Source of the DNA: Psychromonas sp. MME1
GTDB lineage: Bacteria > Pseudomonadota > Gammaproteobacteria > Enterobacterales > Psychromonadaceae
Assembly: GCF_041080865.1 (NCBI RefSeq)
Contig: NZ_CP160906.1
Location: forward strand, 2,973,629 to 3,037,628
Reading direction: 5' to 3'
DNA length: 64,000 bases
Shown: positions 35,081-45,056 of the stretch, piece by piece
Layout of the letters: every line of letters begins with the position of its first letter
Numbering within the stretch: position 1 is the first letter of the stretch
Position numbers and translations under genes: made by a program
The notes under the pieces: generated by a model
Databases searched by the model: none
Told to the model about the DNA's origin: nothing
Seen by the model: only the letters and a program-made list of their open reading frames with translations

Positions 35081-35944
35081 GTGATGAGCAGTTTAAATGA
35101 TAGTAATGATGTTATTCCATTGTCACCAAGTAAAAGAGTTAGCTCGCTTAAACTTACTCAGAAAGCGCAGTGGGGCACCGTTTCATTAGTGGGTGCAGGT
35201 CCTGGTGATCCTGATTTACTGACCATCAAAGCATTGCGAGTAATTGAAAGGGCTGATGTGATTGTATATGACAATCTCGTTAGCGATCAAATACGGGCGC
35301 TTTTTCCATCTGCGACAGAAAAATTATATGTGGGAAAAAAGAAAGGTCAGCACAGTTTTACACAAATACAAATTAATCAACTGCTAATCGATAAAGCACA
35401 GCAAGGTTTGAATATTTGTCGTTTGAAGGGAGGAGATGCCTTTGTTTTTGGTCGTGGCGGTGAAGAGATGTTGCAATTGAAAGCAATGGATATAGCCGTT
35501 GACCTCGTACCTGGTATTACCGCTGCTGCAGGTTGTAGCAGTTATGCCGGCATTCCGCTTACTCATCGTGGGCTTGCTCAAGGGTGTACTTTTATCACAG
35601 CGCATGCGGAAAAAGAGTTGGCAGTACAATGGTCTGCTCTAACAGGCTTACAGCATACATTAGTTTTTTATATGGGCTTAAGTAAGGCTGCTCTTATTGA
35701 ATGTGAACTATTAAAAGCGGGGATGCCGAGCAGTACACCTGTTGCCTTTATAGAAAATGGTTGCTGCCCTGAGCAGCGTGTTATTACCAGCACCTTAGAT
35801 CAATTAGCAAGCTTAGTTAGTCTGCATCAAATTCAATCCCCTGCACTTATTGTGGTTGGCAAAGTTGTCGCTCTTGCAGAACAGTTGCAGTGGGTTGGTC
35901 AGCAAAGCAGTATCGATAGCGTAATAAATCAATTATCAGCTTAA
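35081..35944 (+). CDS. cobA: Uroporphyrinogen-III C-methyltransferase (SUMT)
   Basis: A 287-residue single-domain SUMT that methylates uroporphyrinogen III twice to precorrin-2, the siroheme precursor. After a 30-residue extension it has VSLVGAGPGDPDLLTIKALR, VIVYDNLVS, ICRLKGGDAFVFGRGGEE and VPGITAAAGCSSYAGIPLTHRG. It lacks the CysG N-terminal dehydrogenase/chelatase domain, so the last steps to siroheme need another enzyme. It is the first gene of the nitrite reductase operon, so it supplies the cofactor for NirB. Confidence 0.95.
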   Translation: MMSSLNDSNDVIPLSPSKRVSSLKLTQKAQWGTVSLVGAGPGDPDLLTIKALRVIERADVIVYDNLVSDQIRALFPSATEKLYVGKKKGQHSFTQIQINQLLIDKAQQGLNICRLKGGDAFVFGRGGEEMLQLKAMDIAVDLVPGITAAAGCSSYAGIPLTHRGLAQGCTFITAHAEKELAVQWSALTGLQHTLVFYMGLSKAALIECELLKAGMPSSTPVAFIENGCCPEQRVITSTLDQLASLVSLHQIQSPALIVVGKVVALAEQLQWVGQQSSIDSVINQLSA

Positions 35945-35973
35945 TAAAGAACAAGACAAAGGAAATGACGATT

Positions 35974-38514
35974 ATGAGTAAAGCAAAAATTGTAGTGGTA
36001 GGAAACGGAATGGTTGGCCACAAATTTATTGATTCAATTATCACTGACGCGAGCGCAGACTATGAAGTGATCACTTTTTCTGAAGAGTCGCGGCTAGCTT
36101 ACGATCGCGTGCAACTCAGTTATTTTTTTTCGGGTAAAAGTGCCGCTGACTTAGCGTTAACTGACGCTAATTATTATCATGAAAACGGCATTAACTTTGT
36201 TCTTAATGATAAAGTCGTTGAGTTAGATTTCGCCAATAAAGAGGTCATTACAGCAAGCGGTCGGGTTGAAGGTTATGACAAGTTAGTGGTCGCGACAGGC
36301 TCATATCCCTTTGTTCCTCCTATTCCTGGTAATGACCAAGAACATTGCCACGTGTATCGTACCATCGATGATTTAGAAGCGATTTTACGTTCAGGTAAAA
36401 GTAGTAAAGTAGGCGTGGTGGTTGGCGGTGGATTATTGGGTCTTGAAGCGGGTAATGCCTTGGTGAATTTGGGATTAGAAACTCATATTGTGGAATTTGC
36501 GCCACGCTTAATGGCCGTGCAACTAGATGAAGGTGGCGGAGCTTTATTGCGTCGCAAGATAGAAGATTTAGGGGTGCAAGTACACACCGAAAAAGCGACA
36601 ACGGAGATTGTCGCTGGTGATACCTGCCGTTATCGCATGAACTTTGCTGATGGTAGCTTTTTAGAGACAGATACTATTATATTCTCGGCAGGTATTCGCC
36701 CTCAGGATGAATTGGCGCGTTCAGCCGGTCTTGAAATTGGTGAGCGTGGCGGCATTGTGATTGATAATAATTGCCAAACTAGTGTGCAAGATGTTTACGC
36801 CATTGGTGAATGTGCACTGTGGAATAATTTTATTTTTGGCTTGGTTGCACCGGGTTACCAGATGGCCAAAGTGGCGGCAGCACATATAAAAGGAGATAGC
36901 GAACAACAGTTTAACGGTGCAGATATGAGTACCAAGCTAAAATTACTGGGCGTGGATGTGGCAAGTATTGGTGAAGTACACGGTAAAACGGTCGGCGCTC
37001 AGTCATACACTTACAATGATGAAATTGAGCAGATCTATAAGCGCTTAATTGTTTCTGCCGATGGTAAAAAAATTGTTGGTGCGGTATTAGTCGGTGATGT
37101 TGATGCCTATGGTTCATTATTGCAGTTAAAGCTTAATAATATGGATTTACCTGAGAATCCAGCGGTATTGATTTTACCAAGTGCAGGCGAAGGTCAGTCC
37201 GCAGGTTTAGGTGTTGATGCATTACCCGATAGTGCCGTTATCTGCTCCTGTTTTGATGTCACTAAAGCTTCCATTAAAGAGGCGGTGGCTGCAGGATGCA
37301 CCTCTATGTCGGCATTGAAAGAGTCAACCAAAGCCTCTACGGGATGTGGAGGCTGTTCAGCACTCGCTAAACAGGTGTTGGATTCAGAGCTGGCGCTGTT
37401 AGGTTTTGAAGTTAAAAATGATATTTGTGAACATTTTGCTTATTCACGCCAAGAGCTGGTGGATATTATTCGCATTAAGAAAATCAAAACCTTTGATCAG
37501 GTACTGGAAACCTGTGGAAAAGGGCTCGGTTGCGAGGTCTGTAAACCTGCCGTGGGATCTATTTTGGCCTCCTATTGGAATGATTATGTTCTCAAAGATG
37601 AGTTAATTGAGTTGCAAGATACCAATGATATTTATCTTGGTAATATGCAAAAAGATGGGACTTATTCCGTTGTGCCTCGTGTGGCCGGTGGTGAAATCAC
37701 CCCCGAAAAATTAATTGTGCTTGGTGAAGTCGCGAAAGAGTTCGATCTTTATACCAAATTAACGGGCGGGCAACGAATCGACCTATTTGGTGCGCAATTA
37801 CATGAATTACCTCTTATCTGGAGAAAGCTGATCGATGCTGGATTTGAAACTGGGCACGCTTACGGTAAGTCATTGCGTACCGTTAAATCTTGTATTGGCA
37901 GTACTTGGTGTCGTTTTGGCGTGGGCGATAGTGTTGGCTTCGCGATTAAATTAGAAAATCGCTACAAAGGCGTGCGTTCCCCTCATAAAATTAAGTTTGG
38001 TGTCTCTGGCTGTACCCGTGAATGTGCCGAAGCACAAAGCAAAGACGTCGGCATTATCGCAACGGATAAAGGTTGGAATATGTATGTTTGTGGTAATGGT
38101 GGGATGCGTCCACGTCATGCAGACCTGCTGGCCTCCGATCTCAGTGAAGATGAATTACAGCGATATACAGACCGTTTCTTAATGTTTTATATTCGTACGG
38201 CAGATTGTCTACAACGTACCTCGGTGTGGTTAGAAAATATGGAGGGGGGGATAGATTATCTTAAGGAGGTGATTATTAATGACAAGCTTAATATTGCCGA
38301 TGAGCTTGAAACTGAAATGGCTAATAACATCAAGAACTATCAGTGTGAGTGGAAAACGACCATTGAAGATGCTGAAAAAGTGAAACGTTTCAAACATTTC
38401 GTTAATAGTAGTGATGTTGATAATCGACTTTCATATATCAAGGAGCGCGCACAACGTTTCCCTGCACCGCGTGCACAGGCAGAAGAGATTAACATTGTCG
38501 AACTAACACAATAG
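35974..38514 (+). CDS. nirB: NAD(P)H-dependent assimilatory nitrite reductase, large subunit
   Basis: An 846-residue enzyme that reduces nitrite to ammonium. Order: FAD domain (KIVVVGNGMVGHKF), NAD domain (VGVVVGGGLLGLEAG), BFD-like [2Fe-2S] segments (CSCFDVTKASIKEAV ... STGCGGC and CGKGLGCEVCKP), then the siroheme/4Fe-4S region with CIGSTWCRFGVGD and SGCTRECAEAQSKDVG. I chose the ATG at 35974: the AAAGGAA ribosome site is only one base from the alternative ATG at 35965 but ten from this one. nirD follows after 12 bp. Confidence 0.95.
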   Translation: MSKAKIVVVGNGMVGHKFIDSIITDASADYEVITFSEESRLAYDRVQLSYFFSGKSAADLALTDANYYHENGINFVLNDKVVELDFANKEVITASGRVEGYDKLVVATGSYPFVPPIPGNDQEHCHVYRTIDDLEAILRSGKSSKVGVVVGGGLLGLEAGNALVNLGLETHIVEFAPRLMAVQLDEGGGALLRRKIEDLGVQVHTEKATTEIVAGDTCRYRMNFADGSFLETDTIIFSAGIRPQDELARSAGLEIGERGGIVIDNNCQTSVQDVYAIGECALWNNFIFGLVAPGYQMAKVAAAHIKGDSEQQFNGADMSTKLKLLGVDVASIGEVHGKTVGAQSYTYNDEIEQIYKRLIVSADGKKIVGAVLVGDVDAYGSLLQLKLNNMDLPENPAVLILPSAGEGQSAGLGVDALPDSAVICSCFDVTKASIKEAVAAGCTSMSALKESTKASTGCGGCSALAKQVLDSELALLGFEVKNDICEHFAYSRQELVDIIRIKKIKTFDQVLETCGKGLGCEVCKPAVGSILASYWNDYVLKDELIELQDTNDIYLGNMQKDGTYSVVPRVAGGEITPEKLIVLGEVAKEFDLYTKLTGGQRIDLFGAQLHELPLIWRKLIDAGFETGHAYGKSLRTVKSCIGSTWCRFGVGDSVGFAIKLENRYKGVRSPHKIKFGVSGCTRECAEAQSKDVGIIATDKGWNMYVCGNGGMRPRHADLLASDLSEDELQRYTDRFLMFYIRTADCLQRTSVWLENMEGGIDYLKEVIINDKLNIADELETEMANNIKNYQCEWKTTIEDAEKVKRFKHFVNSSDVDNRLSYIKERAQRFPAPRAQAEEINIVELTQ

Positions 38515-38526
38515 GAGCAAGGTATC

Positions 38527-38874
38527 ATGCAAACACAATTACATAATCAATGGACAACCATTTGTAAAAAAGAGGATTTAACTGCCAATGCGGGTATTTG
38601 TGCGCAGTTTAATGATGAGCAAGTCGCTATCTTTTTCGATAAACGTAATAACGCCCTTTATGCGTTAGCTAACTTTGACCCATTTGGTCAGGCAAATGTT
38701 ATCTCTCGGGGTATTATTGGCTCAACAGAAGATATTGTTTATGTTGCTTCTCCCCTCTATAAACAACGATTTAACCTTCAGACTGGTGAATGTTTAGAGT
38801 CACCAGTACACGCATTAAAAATATATCCTATTAGATTTGAAAATGATGAGGTGCAATTAAAAAGAGCCAGTTAG
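38527..38874 (+). CDS. nirD: Nitrite reductase small subunit NirD
   Basis: A 115-residue Rieske-fold subunit of the NirBD enzyme. Conserved blocks are WTTICKKEDLTANAGICAQ, VAIFFDKRNNALYALANFDPFGQANVISRGIIG and SPLYKQRFNLQTGECLE. The Rieske Cys/His ligands are replaced, as usual for NirD, so it does not bind a 2Fe-2S cluster. It is the last gene of the cobA-nirB-nirD operon, followed by a terminator. Confidence 0.96.
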   Translation: MQTQLHNQWTTICKKEDLTANAGICAQFNDEQVAIFFDKRNNALYALANFDPFGQANVISRGIIGSTEDIVYVASPLYKQRFNLQTGECLESPVHALKIYPIRFENDEVQLKRAS

Positions 38875-38911
38875 TAAGAAAATCAAGTTGGCGTGTCTGT
38901 TTTATCTATTT

Positions 38912-38936
38912 GAGCTCCCAAGTGGGAGCTTTTATT
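38912..38936 (+). terminator. Terminator of the nir operon
   Basis: AGCTCCCA (38913-38920) and TGGGAGCT (38923-38930) form a stem followed by TTTATTTTTA. It closes the cobA-nirB-nirD transcript. Confidence 0.85.
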
Positions 38937-38982
38937 TTTATTTTGTTAGACTGGTATAAATCATAGTTGAAAAGGTCTAACG

Positions 38983-39570
38983 ATGAATTATCTTGCCCAT
39001 TTACATATAGCTGACCATACGAACAGCAGTTTACTGGGCAATTTTTTAGGGGATTTTGTAAAAGGTTCACCAGAGGGTAAATATAGCGTTCCGGTTGTAC
39101 AAGGCATTCGTTTACATCGCTTTGTTGATAGTTTCACGGATCAGCACGCAATCGTTAAGTCATTAAAACAATATTTTCCAACTGAGTTGCGTCGTTTCGC
39201 GCCAATCACCTTGGATATGTTTTGGGATCATTGTTTGGCAAAAAATTGGCCTGTTTACCATCAAAGTGCTTTAATGGATTTTTGTCAGCAGGCTGAAAGG
39301 CAAATCGCAATAGAAATGCAGCAGGAGAATTATTCGTTACCCGAACGATTTTTAAGCACATCTGAGGCAATGTGGCAAGGAAGGTGGTTAGAGCATTATG
39401 CCGATATCGATAACATCATTTTTAGTTTGCAGCGCATTGCCCGTCGGGGGAAAAGGATGGCACCTTTAGCATCAACGGGGGATACACTGCTCAATCACTA
39501 TGACATTTTTGCTGAGCAGTTTTTGCAACTGTATCCTGAATTATTGCAGCAAGCCCAAATACTCAGTTAA
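38983..39570 (+). CDS. acpH: Acyl carrier protein phosphodiesterase (AcpH/YajB family)
   Basis: A 195-residue protein beginning MNYLAHLHIADHTNSSLLGNFLGDFVKG, which matches the YajB/AcpH N-terminus; HRFVDSFTDQH and DMFWDHCLAKNW are further family blocks. The family removes the 4'-phosphopantetheine arm from acyl carrier protein. It stands alone, and its 3' end overlaps the convergent mrcA by 4 bp. Some members may be better described as HD-like hydrolases, so the exact activity is inferred. Confidence 0.9.
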   Translation: MNYLAHLHIADHTNSSLLGNFLGDFVKGSPEGKYSVPVVQGIRLHRFVDSFTDQHAIVKSLKQYFPTELRRFAPITLDMFWDHCLAKNWPVYHQSALMDFCQQAERQIAIEMQQENYSLPERFLSTSEAMWQGRWLEHYADIDNIIFSLQRIARRGKRMAPLASTGDTLLNHYDIFAEQFLQLYPELLQQAQILS

Positions 39571-42128
39571 AAAAGCTCTTCATGTTTCGATGTTGCAGTG
39601 CCTTTTGTGCCGCCCTGTTTAAATAGTTCCTCTTCACTATTACGCGACTTATCGACATAATTTTTCGGAACGGTTCCATTTTTGAAATATTCAAAGCGTG
39701 TAGTGTAATCCGTTGCATAGGATAATAAACCGCTACTAAGGTCAATACGTGCCGTTGATATACCCTTAGGAATCGGTGCTGTAAATACCGGGGTTGATGA
39801 TGCCGTCTCCTGCATGAATTCAATCCATGCGGGAAGTGCTGTTCTTGCACCAAATTCCCCTCCATAAATCTGTTCTTTATCTAAATTGTTATTATAGGAT
39901 GCTTTACCTAGGTCGCGACTGAAATTATCAAACCCAACCCAAGAGGTTGCCACTGTTTTACCAACGAACCCGGAAAACCAAGCATCTTTAGAATCATTTG
40001 TTGTCCCAGTTTTTCCACCGATATCTCGACGTTGTAAAGCTTGGGCTGCGCGCCATCCTGTGCCATTCCAACCAGTTTTATGCTGCCAACTACCCCCCCC
40101 AAAAACCGCGCTATTCAATAATTCGCGAGTTAAAAAAGCAGTCTCTTCACTAATCACGGAAGGGGCTATTTGCGCCTCACTGATATAGGCAATTTCGCAG
40201 GTTTTGCTGATATCTCCCTTTTCTGCGAGTACTTTAGTTAGATACTCTGGAGAGCGTTGTTTTTCATATAGTTCGTTACACTCTTGGCAGACTGTATGTG
40301 GTGCGGCTTGATATAAGACATTACCGTAACCATCTTCTATCCGTTCAATAATATAGGGATCAACCTTATATCCACCATTAGCGATAATCGCATAGCCAGT
40401 GGCTAGCTCTAATGGGCTAATTGATGCAGAACCTAATGCTAGCGTTAGGTTTCGGGGTAGTTCTTCACCGTTAAAGCCAAATTTTTCGAGTTGATTGATG
40501 ATTGTTGGTAAGCCGAGGTCTTCAACTAAACGTACAGAGACCACATTTTTAGATTGACCTAACGCACGACGTAAACGAATTGGACCCTCATAGACTTCGG
40601 GGGAGTTTCTTGGGCGCCATGCGCTGCTACCTGTCCATTGATTAATCGGCGCATCGTTAACCAGAGTAGCTAATGTATAACCATTATCTAAGGCTGCTGA
40701 ATATATAAATGGTTTAATATTCGAACCGACCTGACGTTTTGCTTGTGTTGCACGATTAAATTTACTCTGCACAAAACTAAAACCACCCACTAATGAGGTA
40801 ATTGCCCCATTCATTGGGTTAAGTGACACAAAGGCTGCACTTGCATCAGGGTATTGTGCTAGCTCTAAGCCTTGCGCGCTTTGACGGACCCAAATCTGTT
40901 CACCAACGGCAACGATATCCGATGCTTTTTGTGGTGCCTTTCCTTGCGCGGTATCGCTGATATAACGCCTCGCCCATTTTAATCCATGCCAATTTATAGA
41001 TGATGTTTCCGCACCTTTGTCTTTGCTTAAGACTTTTACATCATTATCGCCTACTTCAATAACAACGGCGGGTTGCAAACCGCTAAAGTCAGGCTCTGAT
41101 TTTAGTTTTGCTATAATTTTTTCATGCGGCCAAGGTGTTGCTGTGGCGTCCCATAGGACATTCACCGCACCGCGGTAACCGTGGCGTTTATCGTAATCGA
41201 GCAGGTTATTTATCAAGGCGTTATTTGCCGCTTCTTGGGATGTTTTATCGATTGTCGTGTAAACATTTAAGCCATTGTTGTAACTCTGCTCTGCACCATA
41301 CATCTCGATAAGTTTATTGTGCGCCATCTCGGCCACGTAATGTGCCGATAAGGTGATTTCAGCGCCGTGAAGCTTTCCGGTTATTGGGCTATTGACTGCT
41401 TCATTATATTCGAATTGAGTGATATATGATTCTTCTAACATCCGTTTTAATACGATATTACGGCGTTGGCGGGCATTTTCTGGTGAATAAATGGGATTTA
41501 AACGCGATGGTGCTTTGGGTAATCCTGCTAACACCGCCATTTCCGGTAATGTTAACTCTGCGACGTTTTTTCCGTAATAGACTTGTGCTGCTGCACCCAC
41601 ACCATAGGAACGGTGACCTAATGAAATTTTATTGAGGTAGAGCATTAAAATTTCGTCTTTAGTTAATATTTGTTCAATTTGGATTGCAATAAAAATTTCT
41701 TTAATTTTACGGATAAAGGTTTTTTCTCGTGTCAAAAAGAAATTTCGTGCTACTTGTTGAGTGATTGTGCTAGCGCCTTGTTTTGCTGAACCACTTGTAG
41801 CATAAACGATGGCTGCTCTTAATATTCCGATCGGATCAATGCCAAAATGTTGATAATAGCGATTATCTTCAGTGGCGAGAAATGCATTAATTAATTGCGC
41901 TGGTACTTCATCACGGGTCAGTGGGATGCGGCGCTTTTCACCAAATTGAGAAAGCAGCTCACCATCAATGCTAAACACTTTCATCGGAACTTGTAATTGA
42001 ATATCTTGAATGGTAGCGACATCAGGTAAATCTGCTTTAACCATATAATAAATGGTCGTAATCGTACCAATAGCAGCTAGGATGCTAAAAATAATAAGCC
42101 AGAGAAGTCGTTTAACCCATCTATTCAT
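39567..42128 (-). CDS. mrcA: Penicillin-binding protein 1A
   Basis: An 853-residue bifunctional peptidoglycan synthase anchored by an N-terminal helix (about residues 8-29). The glycosyltransferase domain has ATEDNRYYQHFGIDPIGILRA and GASTITQQVARNF. An OB-like insert precedes the transpeptidase domain with the active-site SNIK (GSNIKPFIYSA), SKN and KTGTTND motifs. It is divergent from pilM, the arrangement found across gammaproteobacteria. Its short C-terminal tail is Glu/Lys-rich. Confidence 0.97.
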   Translation of the reverse strand: MNRWVKRLLWLIIFSILAAIGTITTIYYMVKADLPDVATIQDIQLQVPMKVFSIDGELLSQFGEKRRIPLTRDEVPAQLINAFLATEDNRYYQHFGIDPIGILRAAIVYATSGSAKQGASTITQQVARNFFLTREKTFIRKIKEIFIAIQIEQILTKDEILMLYLNKISLGHRSYGVGAAAQVYYGKNVAELTLPEMAVLAGLPKAPSRLNPIYSPENARQRRNIVLKRMLEESYITQFEYNEAVNSPITGKLHGAEITLSAHYVAEMAHNKLIEMYGAEQSYNNGLNVYTTIDKTSQEAANNALINNLLDYDKRHGYRGAVNVLWDATATPWPHEKIIAKLKSEPDFSGLQPAVVIEVGDNDVKVLSKDKGAETSSINWHGLKWARRYISDTAQGKAPQKASDIVAVGEQIWVRQSAQGLELAQYPDASAAFVSLNPMNGAITSLVGGFSFVQSKFNRATQAKRQVGSNIKPFIYSAALDNGYTLATLVNDAPINQWTGSSAWRPRNSPEVYEGPIRLRRALGQSKNVVSVRLVEDLGLPTIINQLEKFGFNGEELPRNLTLALGSASISPLELATGYAIIANGGYKVDPYIIERIEDGYGNVLYQAAPHTVCQECNELYEKQRSPEYLTKVLAEKGDISKTCEIAYISEAQIAPSVISEETAFLTRELLNSAVFGGGSWQHKTGWNGTGWRAAQALQRRDIGGKTGTTNDSKDAWFSGFVGKTVATSWVGFDNFSRDLGKASYNNNLDKEQIYGGEFGARTALPAWIEFMQETASSTPVFTAPIPKGISTARIDLSSGLLSYATDYTTRFEYFKNGTVPKNYVDKSRNSEEELFKQGGTKGTATSKHEELF

Positions 42129-42324
42129 TTTTATTTACCTTGAAAATGTTACAAAATGTTTTCATATTAGTTAGTTTTTTGGGATTAGTTGCACAGTATA
42201 TAGTGATATTGTGCGAGTTACAGCGTAAATATCACTTTACATTATTGAACTTGCTGATTTTAGATATATTATGGGCAATGGTAGATATCAAATATGTATA
42301 ATCAAATAATATGGCAAGGATGTT

Positions 42325-43383
42325 ATGTTTGAAGCAATGAAAAGGGTAAAGTCAAATGCACTAATAGGCATCGATTTTGGATCCAACTCCATCAAAGCGA
42401 TTGCGTTGTCTAAAGTGGGGGGGACATTTCAAGTTGATGCTGTCGCAGAAGCGCCGCTTGCTAAAGGGTTAATTGTTGATAATCGCTTTGAAGATTTAAC
42501 TAAAATTACGCAAATTATTGATCAACTGCGTAAAAACTTCCCCAGTTCATATAAAAATGCAGCGATTGCTGTCACGGGTACTGATGTAATTACAAAAGTG
42601 GTTACGATGAATGCGAACATGAACGAACTCGAGTTAGAAACTCAGGTAGAGCTTGAAGCTGAAAATAGTATTCCCTTTCCTATTGATGAAGTCTTTTTAG
42701 ATTTTGAGGTGTTATCGGAAAATGTCGATAATAGCGAATTTAATGATGTTTTATTAAGTGCCGCTCGTAAAGAAACGGTTTTATCTCAAGTTGATTGTGT
42801 TGAAGCGGCTCATTTAACTGTAAAAGTTGTCGATGTGGCCAGCCATGCTCTAGCTCGTGCCTGTGAGCTTTTATTTTCTCGTGATGATCATGACAAAGGA
42901 ATTGCTATTGTTGATATCGGTGCAGCACAGATGACGCTTAATATAATGCATAAAGGCCGAATGGTGTTCTCTCGTTCTAAAAATCACGGTGGGGCCATTT
43001 GCACACAAATGATGATGGAACATTATGGTTATAAATTTGAAGAAGCTGAAAAAATAAAAGTTAGCCATGAATGGAATGCGGACTGTGAACTCGATATTGT
43101 CGCCCCTTTTATTAACATGACTATCAATCATTTACGTTATGATTTGCGTATGTTTACCAATGCCCCCAATAATATTCAATTAGAAAAAGTGATATTAACG
43201 GGAGGTTGTCAGTTACTGCCTGAGTTAGTGACGCAACTTGCTGAGCAGCTTGAGTTAAATGTTGAAGTGGCAGATCCTTTCCTTGGTTTTGAATATAAAA
43301 ACGCCGCAGATAAAGCTTTGCTTAGAGACGTTGGTGTTAAATATATGACAGCGTTAGGGCTAGCTTTAAGGGGGGTGCAATAA
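42325..43383 (+). CDS. pilM: Type IV pilus assembly ATPase-like protein PilM
   Basis: A 352-residue actin-like protein of the pilus inner-membrane alignment complex. The nucleotide-binding motif LIGIDFGSNSIKAIALS begins it, and GIAIVDIGAAQMTLNIM and VILTGGCQLLPEL follow. It binds the N-terminal peptide of PilN in the cytoplasm. It is the first gene of pilMNOPQ; pilN begins at its stop codon. The pilus could serve twitching, adhesion or DNA uptake. Confidence 0.96.
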   Translation: MFEAMKRVKSNALIGIDFGSNSIKAIALSKVGGTFQVDAVAEAPLAKGLIVDNRFEDLTKITQIIDQLRKNFPSSYKNAAIAVTGTDVITKVVTMNANMNELELETQVELEAENSIPFPIDEVFLDFEVLSENVDNSEFNDVLLSAARKETVLSQVDCVEAAHLTVKVVDVASHALARACELLFSRDDHDKGIAIVDIGAAQMTLNIMHKGRMVFSRSKNHGGAICTQMMMEHYGYKFEEAEKIKVSHEWNADCELDIVAPFINMTINHLRYDLRMFTNAPNNIQLEKVILTGGCQLLPELVTQLAEQLELNVEVADPFLGFEYKNAADKALLRDVGVKYMTALGLALRGVQ

Positions 43384-43943
43384 TGTCAAATATTAACCTG
43401 CTGCCATGGCGTGCAGAATATAAAAAGAAAAAGAAAAAAGATTTTTTTGGTGTGTTAGTGCTTTTTGCTATTGTTGTGTTAGGAATTTCTTATAGCGGAA
43501 AAATGTATGTTGATACATTGATATCAGCCCAACAGCAGCGCAACACTTTTCTACAAAATGAAACGCTTATTTTAGATCGCCGCATTGCTGAAGTCCGCAA
43601 AATAAAGGCAGAAAAAGCAGAGCTTGAGCGTCGTATAAATCTAATAAAAGAGTTAGAGAAAAAACGTAATTACACGATTCAGTTATTAAATATGCTGGTG
43701 GATGTCGTTCCTGGCGGTATCTATCTTGATCGTGTTAATTTTGTTAATGAGCAAGTTGATGTTATTGGGATGAGTGAATCAAATAATCGTCTTGCTAAAA
43801 TGATGCGTAATATTGATAGTTCTGGCTGGCTTGGGGACTCCTACCTGAGCTCAATTGTTGCAGGTCCTACTAAACCGATAAAACTGAGCAAATTCGTAAT
43901 GAAATTTAGTGTCGTTCCTGAAACGAAAGGGGAGCAAAAATGA
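43383..43943 (+). CDS. pilN: Type IV pilus assembly protein PilN
   Basis: A 186-residue bitopic membrane protein. The N-terminus NINLLPWRAEYKKKKKK is the conserved PilM-binding segment. A single membrane helix (about residues 21-40) is followed by a coiled coil (about 50-95) and a periplasmic ferredoxin-like domain. It pairs with PilO. Its start overlaps the pilM stop, and its end overlaps the pilO start by 4 bp. Confidence 0.95.
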   Translation: MSNINLLPWRAEYKKKKKKDFFGVLVLFAIVVLGISYSGKMYVDTLISAQQQRNTFLQNETLILDRRIAEVRKIKAEKAELERRINLIKELEKKRNYTIQLLNMLVDVVPGGIYLDRVNFVNEQVDVIGMSESNNRLAKMMRNIDSSGWLGDSYLSSIVAGPTKPIKLSKFVMKFSVVPETKGEQK

Positions 43944-44514
43944 ATTTAAATGAATTAGAGCTTGAAAATGTCGGTAGTTGGCCTGCTCTTTATCGAGCGG
44001 TATTTATTGGGATTGTTTGTGTCCTGCTTAGTGGTGCCTTTTTTTACTATGTCATTACTCCACAGTTAGAGCAGCTTGAAAGAGTCAAACAAGAAGAGAT
44101 CACACTTAAAGATCAATTTAAAACCAAGGCCGCATTATCTGCTAACTTGGAAGCGTATCGTGAGCAAATGAAAGAGATTAAAGTGATTTTTGAGGGATTA
44201 TTACAAAAACTACCCAGTACCCTGAAATAGCCAGTCTACTCGATGATATTACTTTCATTGGGTCTAATAATGGCTTGCAGTTTAGAAGTATTAATTGGGG
44301 GGTCGTTAAGGATGAAGAGCTCTCAGTAGAGGTGCCTATTAGTATACGGGTTGTTGGAAGTTATAAGGCAATAGGTAATTTTGCCGCCGACATCGCAGCA
44401 TTACCACGTATTGTTATTTTGGATGACGCGAAATTAGCAAAGGAGAAGGGTGATGAGTTACTAATGCTAACCGTTGTTGCCAAAACCTACCGTTATAAGG
44501 AGGTTAAAAAATGA
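43940..44514 (+). pseudogene. pilO: Type IV pilus assembly protein PilO, split by a one-base frameshift
   Basis: The first frame (43940-44230) gives the N-terminal half: membrane helix (about 22-41), coiled coil, ending LLQKLPST before a premature TAG. The continuation PEIASLLDDITFIGSNNGLQ, through FRSINWG to KTYRYKEVKK at 44514, is in the frame one base back. Restoring one C in the ACCCT run at 44219-44223 (ACCCCT, giving T-P-E) yields an intact PilO of about 191 residues. A sequencing error in a C run is plausible; a real loss would disable the pilus. pilP starts 4 bp before its end. Confidence 0.88.
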
Positions 44515-45029
44515 GATTGTTGATCGTTTTATTAATCCCCGTTGCTTTATTCGGTTGTGTCGAAGCAAATGTTGAAGATTTAAATGATTTTGTGGTCAAG
44601 ACTAAAGCACAAATTTACCCTATTAATGATAAAGTGCCTGCGTTAGAAAAAATTGATGCAGTACCTTTTACTCAAAATGAAGGGCGTAACCCTTTTTCTG
44701 AGCCAAAACCAGAAGTGGTTGCACCTGTACAAGATGCACCTAAAAGTTGTCCTCAGCCAAACTTTGAGCGTAAAAAACAGCCTCTTGAGATGTATTCTCT
44801 TGATAATATTTATATGCGCGGTACATTGTTGTTTGATGATGAGCTGTGGGCGCTTATACAGATTTCTAGTGGCGAATTATATAGGGTAAAACCAGGTAAT
44901 TATATTGGTTTAAATCACGGGAAAATATTAAAAATAACAAAAGAGATGGTAGAAATACTGGAATTGGCTTCAGATAAAGATGGATGTTGGCAAGAGCGTA
45001 TAACTCAAATAACGCTAAAGTCTGAATAA
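44511..45029 (+). CDS. pilP: Type IV pilus assembly lipoprotein PilP
   Basis: A 172-residue lipoprotein with lipobox ALFGC (Cys16), a disordered segment containing EGRNPFSEPKPE, and a beta-rich homology domain (about 90-170) with LDNIYMRGTLLFDDELWALIQ. It links the PilNO complex to the PilQ secretin. It overlaps the pilO frame by 4 bp and precedes pilQ by 27 bp. Two C-terminal-region cysteines could form a disulfide. Confidence 0.94.
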   Translation: MRLLIVLLIPVALFGCVEANVEDLNDFVVKTKAQIYPINDKVPALEKIDAVPFTQNEGRNPFSEPKPEVVAPVQDAPKSCPQPNFERKKQPLEMYSLDNIYMRGTLLFDDELWALIQISSGELYRVKPGNYIGLNHGKILKITKEMVEILELASDKDGCWQERITQITLKSE

Positions 45030-45056
45030 TATTAAAGCAGGGATGGAATAAACTTC

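Noticed and set aside
44275..44514. Second half of pilO as an independent protein
   Set aside because: It has no proper start and corresponds to the C-terminal half of PilO.
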